Shown: piece after piece, positions 1 through 6,614 of the stretch | Layout of the letters: every line of letters begins with the position of its first letter | Position numbering within the stretch: position 1 is the stretch's first letter | NCBI GenBank assembly: GCA_958350755.1 | Contig: CATWID010000079.1 | Location: 1 to 6,764 of the forward strand | Reading direction: 5' to 3' | From: an uncultured Collinsella sp. | GTDB lineage: Bacteria; Actinomycetota; Coriobacteriia; Coriobacteriales; Coriobacteriaceae | DNA: 6,764 nt | Notes under the pieces: model-generated | What the model saw: the letters and a program-made list of their open reading frames with translations, nothing else | What the model was told of the DNA's origin: nothing | The model's database searches: none | Made by a program: the position numbers and the translations under genes

Positions 1-2576
1 AGCATAGCATCGTATATGTGCTGGACCTGCTGCGCGGCCAGACCATCTCTTTTGAGCCCGCCTGGTCGCGGGGGACGACGACGCGTCGCACCTACGACGT
101 GGCGGTTGAGCTGTCTCCGCAAGGGGAGGACGAGGCGTCCGCTAAGCGCCCACCACTTCTTGCCGCCAAAATCGCGCCGGCGGCTGGTGGTAGCTATGAC
201 CTGCGCCTGCCCGCCGATATGTACTGCTTTGCGTCGGGCGAGGCCGCCTACTTGGTTGACACGCGCCGCGCGCGCCGTACCGACGCTGCATTTGCTCAGC
301 ATGCCGCACCTTTTTTGTCGCGCTTGCTGCCGTGCCGCACGCCCGCCCATATTGCCGCCGAGCAGGTGGGTGAGTTCTGCCGTATGGCGCTGCCCATTTT
401 GCGCGACTATACCGACCTCACCGCGCCCGCCGCGCTCGATACTGTGGCACCCGAGGCGAGCTTTGCCATGGCAATCGGCGTCGACGATGGTCTTGTGACC
501 TGCAAAATTACGGTTACCTACGGCGATTGGTCGGCTGATCTCTTTAGTCTTGGTGCTCCGGGCAGTCCTTTCGAAGAGCAACGCCCCGGCGTTCCGCCCC
601 GCGATACGCTGGCGGAGTTTCGCGTTATGGACACGGCTGCCATGTACTTCGATTTCTACGAGGGCGGCCTGGCGTTTGAGGAGCGCGATGACGAGAGCCT
701 GTTCCACTTGCTGACCGAGGGCCTGTCTGCCCTGTCCGAGCTGGGCGAGGTCATGCTCAGCGACCGTCTGCGCCAGATTTCGGTCCGCCCTGCGCCCAAG
801 CTCTCGGTGCGCGCGACCGTCAAGAGTAACCTGCTCGATGTCGAACTGGGCGCGAGCGGCCTTTCGGCGGCAGATCTTGCCATCTATCTGGACTCGTACA
901 AGCGCCACCAGACGTTCGCGCGCCTGACGTCCGGCGACATCGTGCGCCTGGATGAGGGAGCGCGTGCCGCGTTTGGTCTTGCCGAGGACCTAGGCGTCGA
1001 TGCCGTCGACCTGCTCGACGGCGTGTCGCTTCCCGCGTCGAGTACCCTTTTTGTCGATAGCATGCTCGCACGCACGCCGGCGCTCGAGGCCGATCGCGAC
1101 GCTGCGTTCCGCCGCACCGTCGAGCGCCTGGACACGCTCGGCAAGATGGACTTTACGGTGCCGGCATCGCTCAAGGCAACGATGCGCGGCTACCAGGTCG
1201 ACGGATACCAGTGGCTCGGCTCGCTCGAACACCTGGGCCTTGGCGGCATCTTGGCCGACGACATGGGCCTGGGCAAAACGCTCCAGATGATCGCGCATAT
1301 CCTGGCGCGCGTGGAGGCGGGGGACACCAAGCCCACGCTCGTGGTATGCCCGGCCTCACTCGTGTACAACTGGACTGCCGAGCTGGAGCGCTTTGCCCCG
1401 TCGCTCGATGTGTGCGCCATTGTGGGCGCCAAGGCTCAACGTCGTGTACAGATTGCCGGCGTGGCCGAGCATAACGTGGTCGTAACGTCGTATGACCTTA
1501 TGCGGCGCGATATCGACGAGTACGTCGAGCAGGATTTTGCCCGCGTGGTGCTCGATGAGGCACAGTACATTAAAAATCCGCTCACGCAGGTGGCGCGCGC
1601 TGCCAAGCGCCTGCCTGCCGGCGTGCGCTTTGCCCTGACGGGCACGCCCATCGAAAACCGCCTGTCCGAGCTCTGGAGCATCTTCGACTTTTTGATGCCG
1701 GGCCTTTTGGGGACGCGCGAGTCGTTTGCCAAGCGCTTTGAGAGCCCCGTCGAGCATGCCGAGGGCGATAGCGCCGCTCGCCTGCAGGCGCTCGTGTCGC
1801 CGTTTGTGCTGCGCCGTGTTAAGGAAGACGTGGTGGCCGACCTGCCCGAGAAGATCGAGGACACCGTCATGGCACAGCTTACCGGCGAACAACGCAAGCT
1901 CTACCTGGCCAACCAGGACCGCATCGCCCAGCAGGTGCAGCACCGCGAGGCTGGGGAGTTTAAGAAGGACAAGCTCAAGGTGCTCGCCGAGCTCACCAAG
2001 CTGCGCCAGATCTGCTGCGACCCACGTCTACACTACGAGGATTACAAGGCGGGGAGCGCAAAGCTCGATACGTGTATGGAGCTCGTGCACGGCGCACTCG
2101 ACGGCGGGCATCGCATCCTGTTGTTCAGCCAGTTTACGGGTATGCTCGATATCATCGGTAAGCGCTTGGCCAAGGAGGACATCGCCTTCCTTAAGCTCAC
2201 GGGCGCTTCATCTAAGGAGAGCCGCGCCAAGATGGTCGCGCAGTTCCAAGCGGGCGAGGTCCCGGTCTTTTTGATTTCGCTCAAGGCGGGCGGCGTGGGC
2301 CTTAACCTGACGGCGGCCGACGTGGTCATCCACTACGACCCGTGGTGGAACGTGGCGGCGCAGGACCAAGCGACCGACCGCGCGCATCGTATTGGCCAGC
2401 AACATACCGTGACCGTGTACAAGCTCATCGCCAAGGACACGATCGAGGAGCGCATCATGCAGATGCAGGAGTCCAAGCGCGACCTGGTCAACAGCGTGCT
2501 CGGCGGCGACGGCATCTCGTCGGCGCTGTTTACCCGCGAAGATGTTCTGGCGCTGCTGGGCGGCGACGGGCGCTAA
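1..2576 (+). CDS. SNF2-family DNA-dependent ATPase/helicase, 5'-truncated by window
   Basis: The frame is open from base 3, the first complete codon, to TAA at 2574-2576, so the true start lies upstream; the GTG at 18 is only the first start-like codon inside the window. SWI2/SNF2 ATPases use ATP to translocate on double-stranded DNA and remodel protein-DNA complexes; no specific substrate can be read here. Motifs in order: Walker A, DMGLGKT (1260-1280); motif II, DEAQ (1554-1565); motif III, LTGTP (1635-1649); motif V, AGGVGLNLT (2286-2312); motif VI, DQATDRAHRIGQ (2364-2399). Both RecA-like lobes are complete and all key residues are intact. The roughly 400 residues before Walker A resemble the bacterial SNF2 helicase-associated domain. 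Proteins of this architecture usually begin with a SWIM zinc finger; I infer it lies upstream, since no Cys/His cluster is visible here. The family assignment is firm, the cellular role unknown. Confidence 0.95.
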   Translation, partial: HSIVYVLDLLRGQTISFEPAWSRGTTTRRTYDVAVELSPQGEDEASAKRPPLLAAKIAPAAGGSYDLRLPADMYCFASGEAAYLVDTRRARRTDAAFAQHAAPFLSRLLPCRTPAHIAAEQVGEFCRMALPILRDYTDLTAPAALDTVAPEASFAMAIGVDDGLVTCKITVTYGDWSADLFSLGAPGSPFEEQRPGVPPRDTLAEFRVMDTAAMYFDFYEGGLAFEERDDESLFHLLTEGLSALSELGEVMLSDRLRQISVRPAPKLSVRATVKSNLLDVELGASGLSAADLAIYLDSYKRHQTFARLTSGDIVRLDEGARAAFGLAEDLGVDAVDLLDGVSLPASSTLFVDSMLARTPALEADRDAAFRRTVERLDTLGKMDFTVPASLKATMRGYQVDGYQWLGSLEHLGLGGILADDMGLGKTLQMIAHILARVEAGDTKPTLVVCPASLVYNWTAELERFAPSLDVCAIVGAKAQRRVQIAGVAEHNVVVTSYDLMRRDIDEYVEQDFARVVLDEAQYIKNPLTQVARAAKRLPAGVRFALTGTPIENRLSELWSIFDFLMPGLLGTRESFAKRFESPVEHAEGDSAARLQALVSPFVLRRVKEDVVADLPEKIEDTVMAQLTGEQRKLYLANQDRIAQQVQHREAGEFKKDKLKVLAELTKLRQICCDPRLHYEDYKAGSAKLDTCMELVHGALDGGHRILLFSQFTGMLDIIGKRLAKEDIAFLKLTGASSKESRAKMVAQFQAGEVPVFLISLKAGGVGLNLTAADVVIHYDPWWNVAAQDQATDRAHRIGQQHTVTVYKLIAKDTIEERIMQMQESKRDLVNSVLGGDGISSALFTREDVLALLGGDGR

Positions 2577-2713
2577 CCCGCTCGGGTGGGGCCGCCAGGG
2601 CGGATAGCGCACGCTGCCCCATCGTCCCCGCCCGTTATGTGTTCATTTGCAATGCCGTGGATGGTTTGTCTGCCTTTGGGCATAAGAACCATCAAGAACA
2701 TTGGCACGTCAGC

Positions 2714-2720
2714 AAAGGAG
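2714..2720 (+). promoter_or_regulatory. Ribosome binding site of the superoxide reductase gene
   Basis: AAAGGAG lies six bases before the ATG at 2727. It fixes the start there rather than at the in-frame upstream ATGs around 2586-2690, which would add an unrelated leader to a protein whose family begins at MxxFF. Confidence 0.8.
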
Positions 2721-2726
2721 AACATC

Positions 2727-3089
2727 ATGGCGAAATTCTTTAAGGACCCCGACGGTAAGCTCATTGCCGCCCTTGGCAACGACGTTGCAACCCCTGCCGG
2801 TTGCACGGAACTGACCGCAAACACTGAGGACGCGGCGCACGAGAAGCACGTGCCTGTTGTCGAGACCGAGCGAGACGGTCACGTGATTCGCGCACGCGTT
2901 GGCTCGGTCGAGCACCCCAGCCTGCCCGAGCACTATATTGAGTGGATCGCCCTTGAGGCCGAGGGCCGCTTAGAGGTCCATTACCTTGAGCCCGGCATGA
3001 AGCCCGCGACGTTTTTCGCGGGCGGCTCCAAGACCGGTACCGTCTATGCCTATTGCAACCTGCACGGGCTGTGGTCCGCGACGTTCTAG
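2727..3089 (+). CDS. Superoxide reductase, desulfoferrodoxin family, lacking the centre I cysteines
   Basis: This is a 120-residue cytoplasmic protein. Superoxide reductases reduce superoxide to hydrogen peroxide without releasing oxygen, usually taking electrons from rubredoxin, and are typical of anaerobes. The catalytic non-haem iron site is complete: the EKHVP motif (E39, K40, H41), HPSLPEH (H63 and H69) and the CNLHGLW signature (C110 and H113) supply the four-His, one-Cys ligand set and the catalytic Lys. The first 38 residues align with the desulforedoxin-like domain of two-iron desulfoferrodoxin (FF near the start, TELTANTEDAA before EKHVP). Its four iron-binding cysteines are gone except C26, so centre I cannot form. 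This resembles the class III enzymes, such as that of Treponema pallidum. The gene has its own ribosome binding site and is followed by an intrinsic terminator, suggesting a monocistronic unit. No rubredoxin gene lies nearby. The family call is very secure; the class III label is my inference from the alignment. Confidence 0.95.
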   Translation: MAKFFKDPDGKLIAALGNDVATPAGCTELTANTEDAAHEKHVPVVETERDGHVIRARVGSVEHPSLPEHYIEWIALEAEGRLEVHYLEPGMKPATFFAGGSKTGTVYAYCNLHGLWSATF

Positions 3090-3135
3090 GAGCGCGCCCC
3101 CGCTCGGGGTATCATAGCTAGCATATGCACATGCG

Positions 3136-3167
3136 AGCGCCGGCTGCATTATGCGGCCGGCGCTTTT
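3136..3167 (+). terminator. Rho-independent terminator after the superoxide reductase gene
   Basis: The arms 3136-3147 and 3153-3164 pair over 12 positions (AGCGCCGGC with GCCGGCGCT, then a T-G wobble and GC/GC) around an ATTAT loop. A TTTT run (3164-3167) ends the hairpin. It lies 46 bases after the TAG of the superoxide reductase and 39 bases before the next start codon. Confidence 0.85.
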
Positions 3168-3206
3168 ACTACGACAACGATGGTTTACGACGGAAAGGGC
3201 TGAGCC

Positions 3207-5192
3207 ATGAAGCTCGCGCTTGCACAGATCGATATGCGCCTGGGTGATATTGAGGGCATTTGCGGCCGCATCGAGGACCAGGCTCGTCTGGCCCACGAGC
3301 GCGGGGCGCGCGTGCTGTGCGTTCCGGCTCCGCTCTTTATGGGCGCCATGCCCGGGGGCCTGGTGGGCACTGCCGACTTTGAGCACGACATGCTTGCCGG
3401 CTTGACTGGTGTCGCCGAGCGTATCCAGGAGCTTGACATGATCTGCATCGTGCCCGCGGCGGTTTCGTTTGAGGGCCAGCCGCTGCTCGACTACATGATG
3501 CTCAAGGACGGTCATGTGGTGCCGGCGCGTTCGAGCATTGCCCTGCAGCGTGGCGAGAACAACGACACGCGTTGGGCGCCGCCGGTGTTCGACGTGGACG
3601 GCGTGCGCATCGCCGTGATTTTTGACTTGGACCGCGAACTCGAGATGTTGCCGACCGGTGTTGACCTCATTGCGTATTTCCAATTCAATGCGTTTGACAT
3701 GACCGACCGCGAGACTGCCGCCATTGCCGCCGTTCGCAGCGGCGCCTACCGCAAGATCGCATCCAAGCGCAGTGTGTGGTTTGCCTGTATGGCGCCGGTC
3801 GGTGCCTATGACGAGTCGGTGTATACCGGCGGTTCGTTTGTGCTCGACGACTGCGGTCGCGTGGTGGCCCAAGCGCCGTGTTTTGAGGAGAGCCTGCTGG
3901 TTCAGGAGATTCAGCGCGGCGTGATGCTCGATGCCCTGGAAGATCACGAACTGCCCGAGTTCCGTTCCGAGGAGTGGCTGTGGCAGGCGCTGGTGCTCGC
4001 CGTGCGCGACAACGCCCGGGCCCACGGTGCGTCGCGCGCCGTGGTGGCACTCGAGGGCGACTTGCCGTCGTCCCTGCTGGCGGCGCTGGCCGTCGACGCT
4101 CTGGGCCCACGTAATGTGATTGGCCTGGTGCTGGGGCGCAACCGCATCTTTACGCCGGCGCAGGAGGAGGCCGAGGCTGCTCGCTGTGCCGCCGTTCGCG
4201 CCATTGCCGAGCGCCTGCATATTCGCACGGTTGAGCGCGATGCGCCGGATGCCGCGCGCGTGCTCGACCGCGATGTGTCGGCGGGCGACGCCGAGCGCCT
4301 GCGCTCTCGCACGCTGGGCCTCATGCTGGAGGACACGGCGCTCGAGTTGGGTGCGATGGCGCTGAGCCCGCTGTCCAAAACCGAGTACGCACTGGCGGCG
4401 CCGGCGCTTTGCGGCGGCTACCAGGGCGATTATGCGCCCTTTGGCGATGTGTACCTGTCGACGCTTGAGTTTGTGGCGCGCGTGCGCAACCGCACGTCTG
4501 CCGTGGTGCCCCAAGAGCTCGTGACGCTCAACGCGGTGGAAGATTGTATGGAGCGAGTGCTGGCGCAGGCGCTCTCGACGCTCGACGGTCCGGTCGATAT
4601 GCTCGACCGCGCGGCACAGCTGCTCGGCGGGGTCGAGCCGGGTGAGATCGATGGCGCGCTTGAGGCGCACGTGGACCGCAATCGATCTTTCGACGACATC
4701 CCGATGGCCGCTGGCAAGCCTGAGGCCTGCTCGCTGCTGCTGATGCTCGTTCGACAGGGTGAGGCTGCCCGCCGCATGTTGCCGACGGCGCCGATCGTTT
4801 CGTCCCGTTCGTTTGCCGAGCGCTCCTGGCCGTACATGCTCGCGTGGTCCGACCTGGGGCTTAACGGCAAGGAGCGTATGACGGTCGATTCGCTGGCGCG
4901 CGCCGAGGTGCGCCGTTTTGCTGACGAGGATACTAGTGAGCGCGTGCGAAACGAGATGATGGGCGTGCTGGGCGAGCTACTGGGTATTTCGCCCGAACAA
5001 ATGGAGGAGTTGCGCTCTGAAGACGGTCAGCGTCGTTTACACGAGGGAATGAAAAAGTTCGAGGGCGAGGTTCAGGACGCCATCGATAAGATGATGGGCG
5101 GCCAGGGTGGCCCGCAGGGTGGGCCCCAGGGTGGCCCGATGCCGCATCCGCCGGTTGATCCCCGACAGTTCCCGTTCTTCTCGCAGAACTAA
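3207..5192 (+). CDS. Glutamine-dependent NAD+ synthetase-like protein, probably catalytically inactive
   Basis: The 661-residue protein starts at ATG 3207, with GAAAGGG seven bases upstream. Residues 1 to about 260 follow the nitrilase-type glutaminase fold (MKLALAQIDMRLGD start). Residues about 265-540 follow the NAD+ synthetase domain: AALAVDALGPRNVIG, GDYAPFGDV near 407-415, and a final RRMLPTAPIVSSRSF at 522-536. The active residues are not kept. The amidase Glu position is A41 (VPAP for the usual FPEL), the Lys position near 109-110 is Ser, and the Cys region (IFDLD, 138-142) has no Cys. The ATP-binding SGGxDS loop reads EGDLPS (283-288), and TTGNKSE reads SPLSKTE (387-393), with only the Lys and Glu retained. 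A helical stretch follows (about 565-630), then a QGGP-repeat tail (633-644) ending in PFFSQN. The homology is clear; loss of both activities is inferred from sequence. A binding, scaffold or regulatory role is possible but unproven, so I do not assign nadE. Confidence 0.85.
   Translation: MKLALAQIDMRLGDIEGICGRIEDQARLAHERGARVLCVPAPLFMGAMPGGLVGTADFEHDMLAGLTGVAERIQELDMICIVPAAVSFEGQPLLDYMMLKDGHVVPARSSIALQRGENNDTRWAPPVFDVDGVRIAVIFDLDRELEMLPTGVDLIAYFQFNAFDMTDRETAAIAAVRSGAYRKIASKRSVWFACMAPVGAYDESVYTGGSFVLDDCGRVVAQAPCFEESLLVQEIQRGVMLDALEDHELPEFRSEEWLWQALVLAVRDNARAHGASRAVVALEGDLPSSLLAALAVDALGPRNVIGLVLGRNRIFTPAQEEAEAARCAAVRAIAERLHIRTVERDAPDAARVLDRDVSAGDAERLRSRTLGLMLEDTALELGAMALSPLSKTEYALAAPALCGGYQGDYAPFGDVYLSTLEFVARVRNRTSAVVPQELVTLNAVEDCMERVLAQALSTLDGPVDMLDRAAQLLGGVEPGEIDGALEAHVDRNRSFDDIPMAAGKPEACSLLLMLVRQGEAARRMLPTAPIVSSRSFAERSWPYMLAWSDLGLNGKERMTVDSLARAEVRRFADEDTSERVRNEMMGVLGELLGISPEQMEELRSEDGQRRLHEGMKKFEGEVQDAIDKMMGGQGGPQGGPQGGPMPHPPVDPRQFPFFSQN
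5103..5138 (+). repeat. Three tandem 12-bp repeats encoding QGGP
   Basis: CAGGGTGGCCCG occurs at 5103-5114 and 5127-5138, with CAGGGTGGGCCC between them (5115-5126). In frame they encode QGGP three times in the C-terminal tail of the NAD+ synthetase-like protein. Such in-frame repeats can change copy number by slippage. Confidence 0.9.
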
Positions 5193-5224
5193 AAAGGTTA
5201 CGCGGTTTTGCCAAACCGCGTAAC
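5191..5224 (-). terminator. Perfect 12-bp hairpin with a T-run on the minus strand
   Basis: GTTACGCGGTTT (5197-5208) and AAACCGCGTAAC (5213-5224) pair perfectly around a four-base loop. On the + strand it lies just after the stop codon of the NAD+ synthetase-like gene but is followed by CGAGTCG, with no T-run. On the minus strand it is followed by C and then TTTTT (5195-5191), the normal form of an intrinsic terminator. It may stop a leftward transcript, and it may also stabilise the 3' end of the rightward messenger. Confidence 0.6.
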
Positions 5225-5237
5225 GAGTCGACGCTGC

Positions 5238-5336
5238 GCGAGCCCCTGCCGGGCAATCTGCCGCTCAAACCGTCGCTTGCGTACAAAAGTACGCGGCGCT
5301 CCTCTTTCGCGACACCTTGCCACGGCAGGGACTCGC
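5238..5336 (-). repeat. Nested inverted-repeat element, candidate structured RNA
   Basis: The outer arms are 5238-5256 and 5317-5336. They pair over 18 of 19 positions, with one bulged base (A5322) and one mismatch (C5243 with A5331). A middle helix pairs GTCGC (5272-5276) with GCGAC (5309-5313), and an inner hairpin pairs GCGTAC (5279-5284) with GTACGC (5289-5294) around AAAA. On the minus strand the only outer mismatch becomes a G-U wobble, and the next structure downstream is the minus-strand terminator hairpin. Together this suggests a leftward RNA of about 145 bases. A dispersed intergenic repeat or a small non-autonomous mobile element would look similar. No convincing minus-strand promoter was found, so the strand is a preference, not a demonstration. 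Confidence 0.5.
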
Positions 5337-5372
5337 TCGCTGACTTATGCTCAACCTATGGTTCAACCTTGC

Positions 5373-5403
5373 TTGCTAGATGCGGCCGCTATTGTGTTAT
5401 TCT
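5373..5403 (+). promoter_or_regulatory. Probable ruvC-ruvA-ruvB promoter with extended -10
   Basis: TGTTATTCT at 5395-5403 gives an extended -10 (TGn followed by TATTCT). A TTGCTA at 5373-5378 could serve as the -35, at a long 19-bp spacing. The LexA box immediately after it would cover the expected transcription start, which supports the placement. Confidence 0.45.
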
Positions 5404-5417
5404 AGAACAGACGTTCG
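5404..5417 (+). promoter_or_regulatory. LexA (SOS) box upstream of ruvC
   Basis: AGAACAGACGTTCG matches the Gram-positive LexA operator consensus CGAACNNNNGTTCG at every defined position but the first; the core GAAC-N4-GTTC (5405-5416) is exact. It abuts the proposed -10 and lies 55 bases before the ruvC start. A repressor bound here would block RNA polymerase, so ruvC-ruvA-ruvB should rise after DNA damage. That these genes are SOS-controlled in other bacteria supports the reading. Confidence 0.7.
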
Positions 5418-5460
5418 TGAATGATGCGCGGGGCCTTGCCTTGCGCTTGGTAAAAGACGA

Positions 5461-5467
5461 GGGGAGG
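5461..5467 (+). promoter_or_regulatory. Ribosome binding site that fixes the ruvC TTG start
   Basis: GGGGAGG ends five bases before the TTG at 5473. The conserved family start (ILGIDPG) follows at once, and no ATG or GTG in this frame fits, so the weak TTG codon is the start. Confidence 0.7.
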
Positions 5468-5472
5468 TTGGT

Positions 5473-5994
5473 TTGGTTATCTTGGGCATTGACCCCGGTT
5501 TGGCTCATACGGGTTGGGGGATTATCGAGGAGCGGCGTGGCGAGGTTCGCTGCCGTGCCTATGGCTGCATCGAGACCAGTGCCGGAAGTCCGCTCGCGGT
5601 GCGCCTGTCGCATATCGCCCATGACCTTAAGGGTGTCGTCGAGCGTTATCGACCCGATACCGCTGCTATCGAGAGTATCTACTTTGGCGCTAATGTCCGC
5701 TCGGCAATCCCCACGGCACATGCCCGCGGTGCCGCACTCGTGGCGCTTTCGGAGTGCGCGCTCGAGATCGGCGAGTACACGCCTATGCAGATCAAGCAGG
5801 CTGTGGTGGGTACCGGCGCCGCGGACAAGCGGCAGGTCGCCTACATGGTGCGCACGCTCACGCAGCTCGACCACGACCCTCATCCCGACCATGCCGCCGA
5901 TGCCCTGGCTTGCGCCATCTGCCACGTAAACCTCAGCCGCACCCGCGCCCTCACCGGTGGCGAGTTCTATCAACAGAGAGGAACCGGATACTGA
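5473..5994 (+). CDS. ruvC: Holliday junction endonuclease RuvC
   Basis: RuvC is a dimeric, Mg2+-dependent nuclease that cuts Holliday junctions symmetrically during recombinational repair, acting with the RuvAB motor. The 173-residue product has the usual length and the RNase H-like active site: D7 in GIDPG, E67 in AIESIYF, and H140 and D143 in DHAADALA. His at the third position matches the Thermus thermophilus enzyme, whereas E. coli has Asp, so this is a natural variant and not damage. The start is TTG, chosen from the ribosome binding site and the family's N-terminus. The stop overlaps the ruvA start by one base (TGATG), indicating translational coupling. The SOS box upstream suggests DNA-damage induction. 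Confidence 0.97.
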   Translation: MVILGIDPGLAHTGWGIIEERRGEVRCRAYGCIETSAGSPLAVRLSHIAHDLKGVVERYRPDTAAIESIYFGANVRSAIPTAHARGAALVALSECALEIGEYTPMQIKQAVVGTGAADKRQVAYMVRTLTQLDHDPHPDHAADALACAICHVNLSRTRALTGGEFYQQRGTGY

Positions 5995-6614
5995 TGATCT
6001 CCCAGCTCCACGGAACGCTTGTCGAGGCCACGATGAGCTCTGCTGTCGTCGACGTGTCGGGCGTTGGCTTTGAACTCGGCATCTCGGGCAGCACTGCGGC
6101 CTCGTTGCCGACGCCCGGCGGTGAGGTGCGCCTCTATACCCGTATGCAGGTGCGCGAGGACGCTATGACACTTTTCGGTTTTTCCTCTAAGGATGAGCGC
6201 ACGATGTTCGACCGGCTCGTGTCCGTCTCGGGCGTTGGCCCGCGCTTGGCGCTCGCCGTGCTTTCCACCTATACCGTAGGGCAATTGTATTCGCTGGTGA
6301 TGGCCGAGGACGACAAGGGCATGGCCAAGGTGCCCGGTGTGGGCAAAAAGACAGCTCAGCGTCTGATCCTGGAGCTCAAGAGCACCTTTGCCAAGGACAA
6401 GGGCTTTGTGCCGGTCGACGTGATTCCCGGCCAGGTTGTGATGCCCGTGCCCGCTGCCGCTCCCTCGGCCATCGATGACGCCCGTGCGGCGCTCCTTTCC
6501 ATGGGCTTTAGCCCGCAGGAGACCGATGTTGCCCTGAGCGGGTATGATGGGCAGAATATGCGTGTCGAGGATCTGCTCGGCGCGGCGCTTAAGCGACTCG
6601 GAATGGATGCGTGA
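5994..6614 (+). CDS. ruvA: Holliday junction branch migration protein RuvA
   Basis: RuvA forms tetramers that hold the four-way junction in a flat, open form and load the RuvB motor. The 206-residue product, close to the E. coli length, shows all three domains. An OB-fold occupies residues 1 to about 63, with the acidic pin E55-D56 (VREDAMTLFGF) that separates strands at the crossover. Two helix-hairpin-helix motifs follow, SGVGPRLA at 79-86 and PGVGKKTA at 114-121. After a flexible Pro/Val/Ala-rich linker (about 133-155) comes the RuvB-binding domain (DDARAALLSMGFSPQE to the end). Its ATG shares a base with the ruvC stop, a GAGAGGA site lies about 11 bases upstream, and its own stop overlaps the ruvB start in the same way. 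Confidence 0.98.
   Translation: MISQLHGTLVEATMSSAVVDVSGVGFELGISGSTAASLPTPGGEVRLYTRMQVREDAMTLFGFSSKDERTMFDRLVSVSGVGPRLALAVLSTYTVGQLYSLVMAEDDKGMAKVPGVGKKTAQRLILELKSTFAKDKGFVPVDVIPGQVVMPVPAAAPSAIDDARAALLSMGFSPQETDVALSGYDGQNMRVEDLLGAALKRLGMDA

Noticed and set aside
1356..1943. A 195-codon minus-strand open frame inside the SNF2 gene
   Set aside because: It lies wholly opposite conserved SNF2 motifs and has no recognisable domain.
2586..2726. Longer start for the superoxide reductase
   Set aside because: The extra residues do not match the family, and the ribosome binding site is placed for the ATG at 2727.
2577..2726. A promoter for the superoxide reductase
   Set aside because: Candidate boxes such as TTGCAA (2647-2652) and CATAAG (2681-2686) are 28 bases apart, and no better pair was found. 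A promoter is expected here but cannot be placed.
2970..4670. A 566-codon open frame on the minus strand opposite the NAD+ synthetase-like gene
   Set aside because: Its product is rich in His, Arg and Ala with no recognisable domain. It is the expected shadow of a GC-rich gene with strong third-position bias, and the + strand frame has clear homology.
3207..5192. Calling this gene nadE, an active NAD+ synthetase
   Set aside because: The catalytic and ATP-binding residues of both domains appear to be missing, so the symbol would imply a function the sequence does not support.
5351..5369. A pair of TCAACCT direct repeats (5351-5357 and 5363-5369) before ruvC as an operator
   Set aside because: Seven bases repeated once is too little to support a binding site, and the LexA box already explains control here.
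5208..5405. A 65-codon + strand open frame between the NAD+ synthetase-like gene and ruvC
   Set aside because: It runs through the inverted repeats and promoter, has no ribosome binding site and has no family resemblance.
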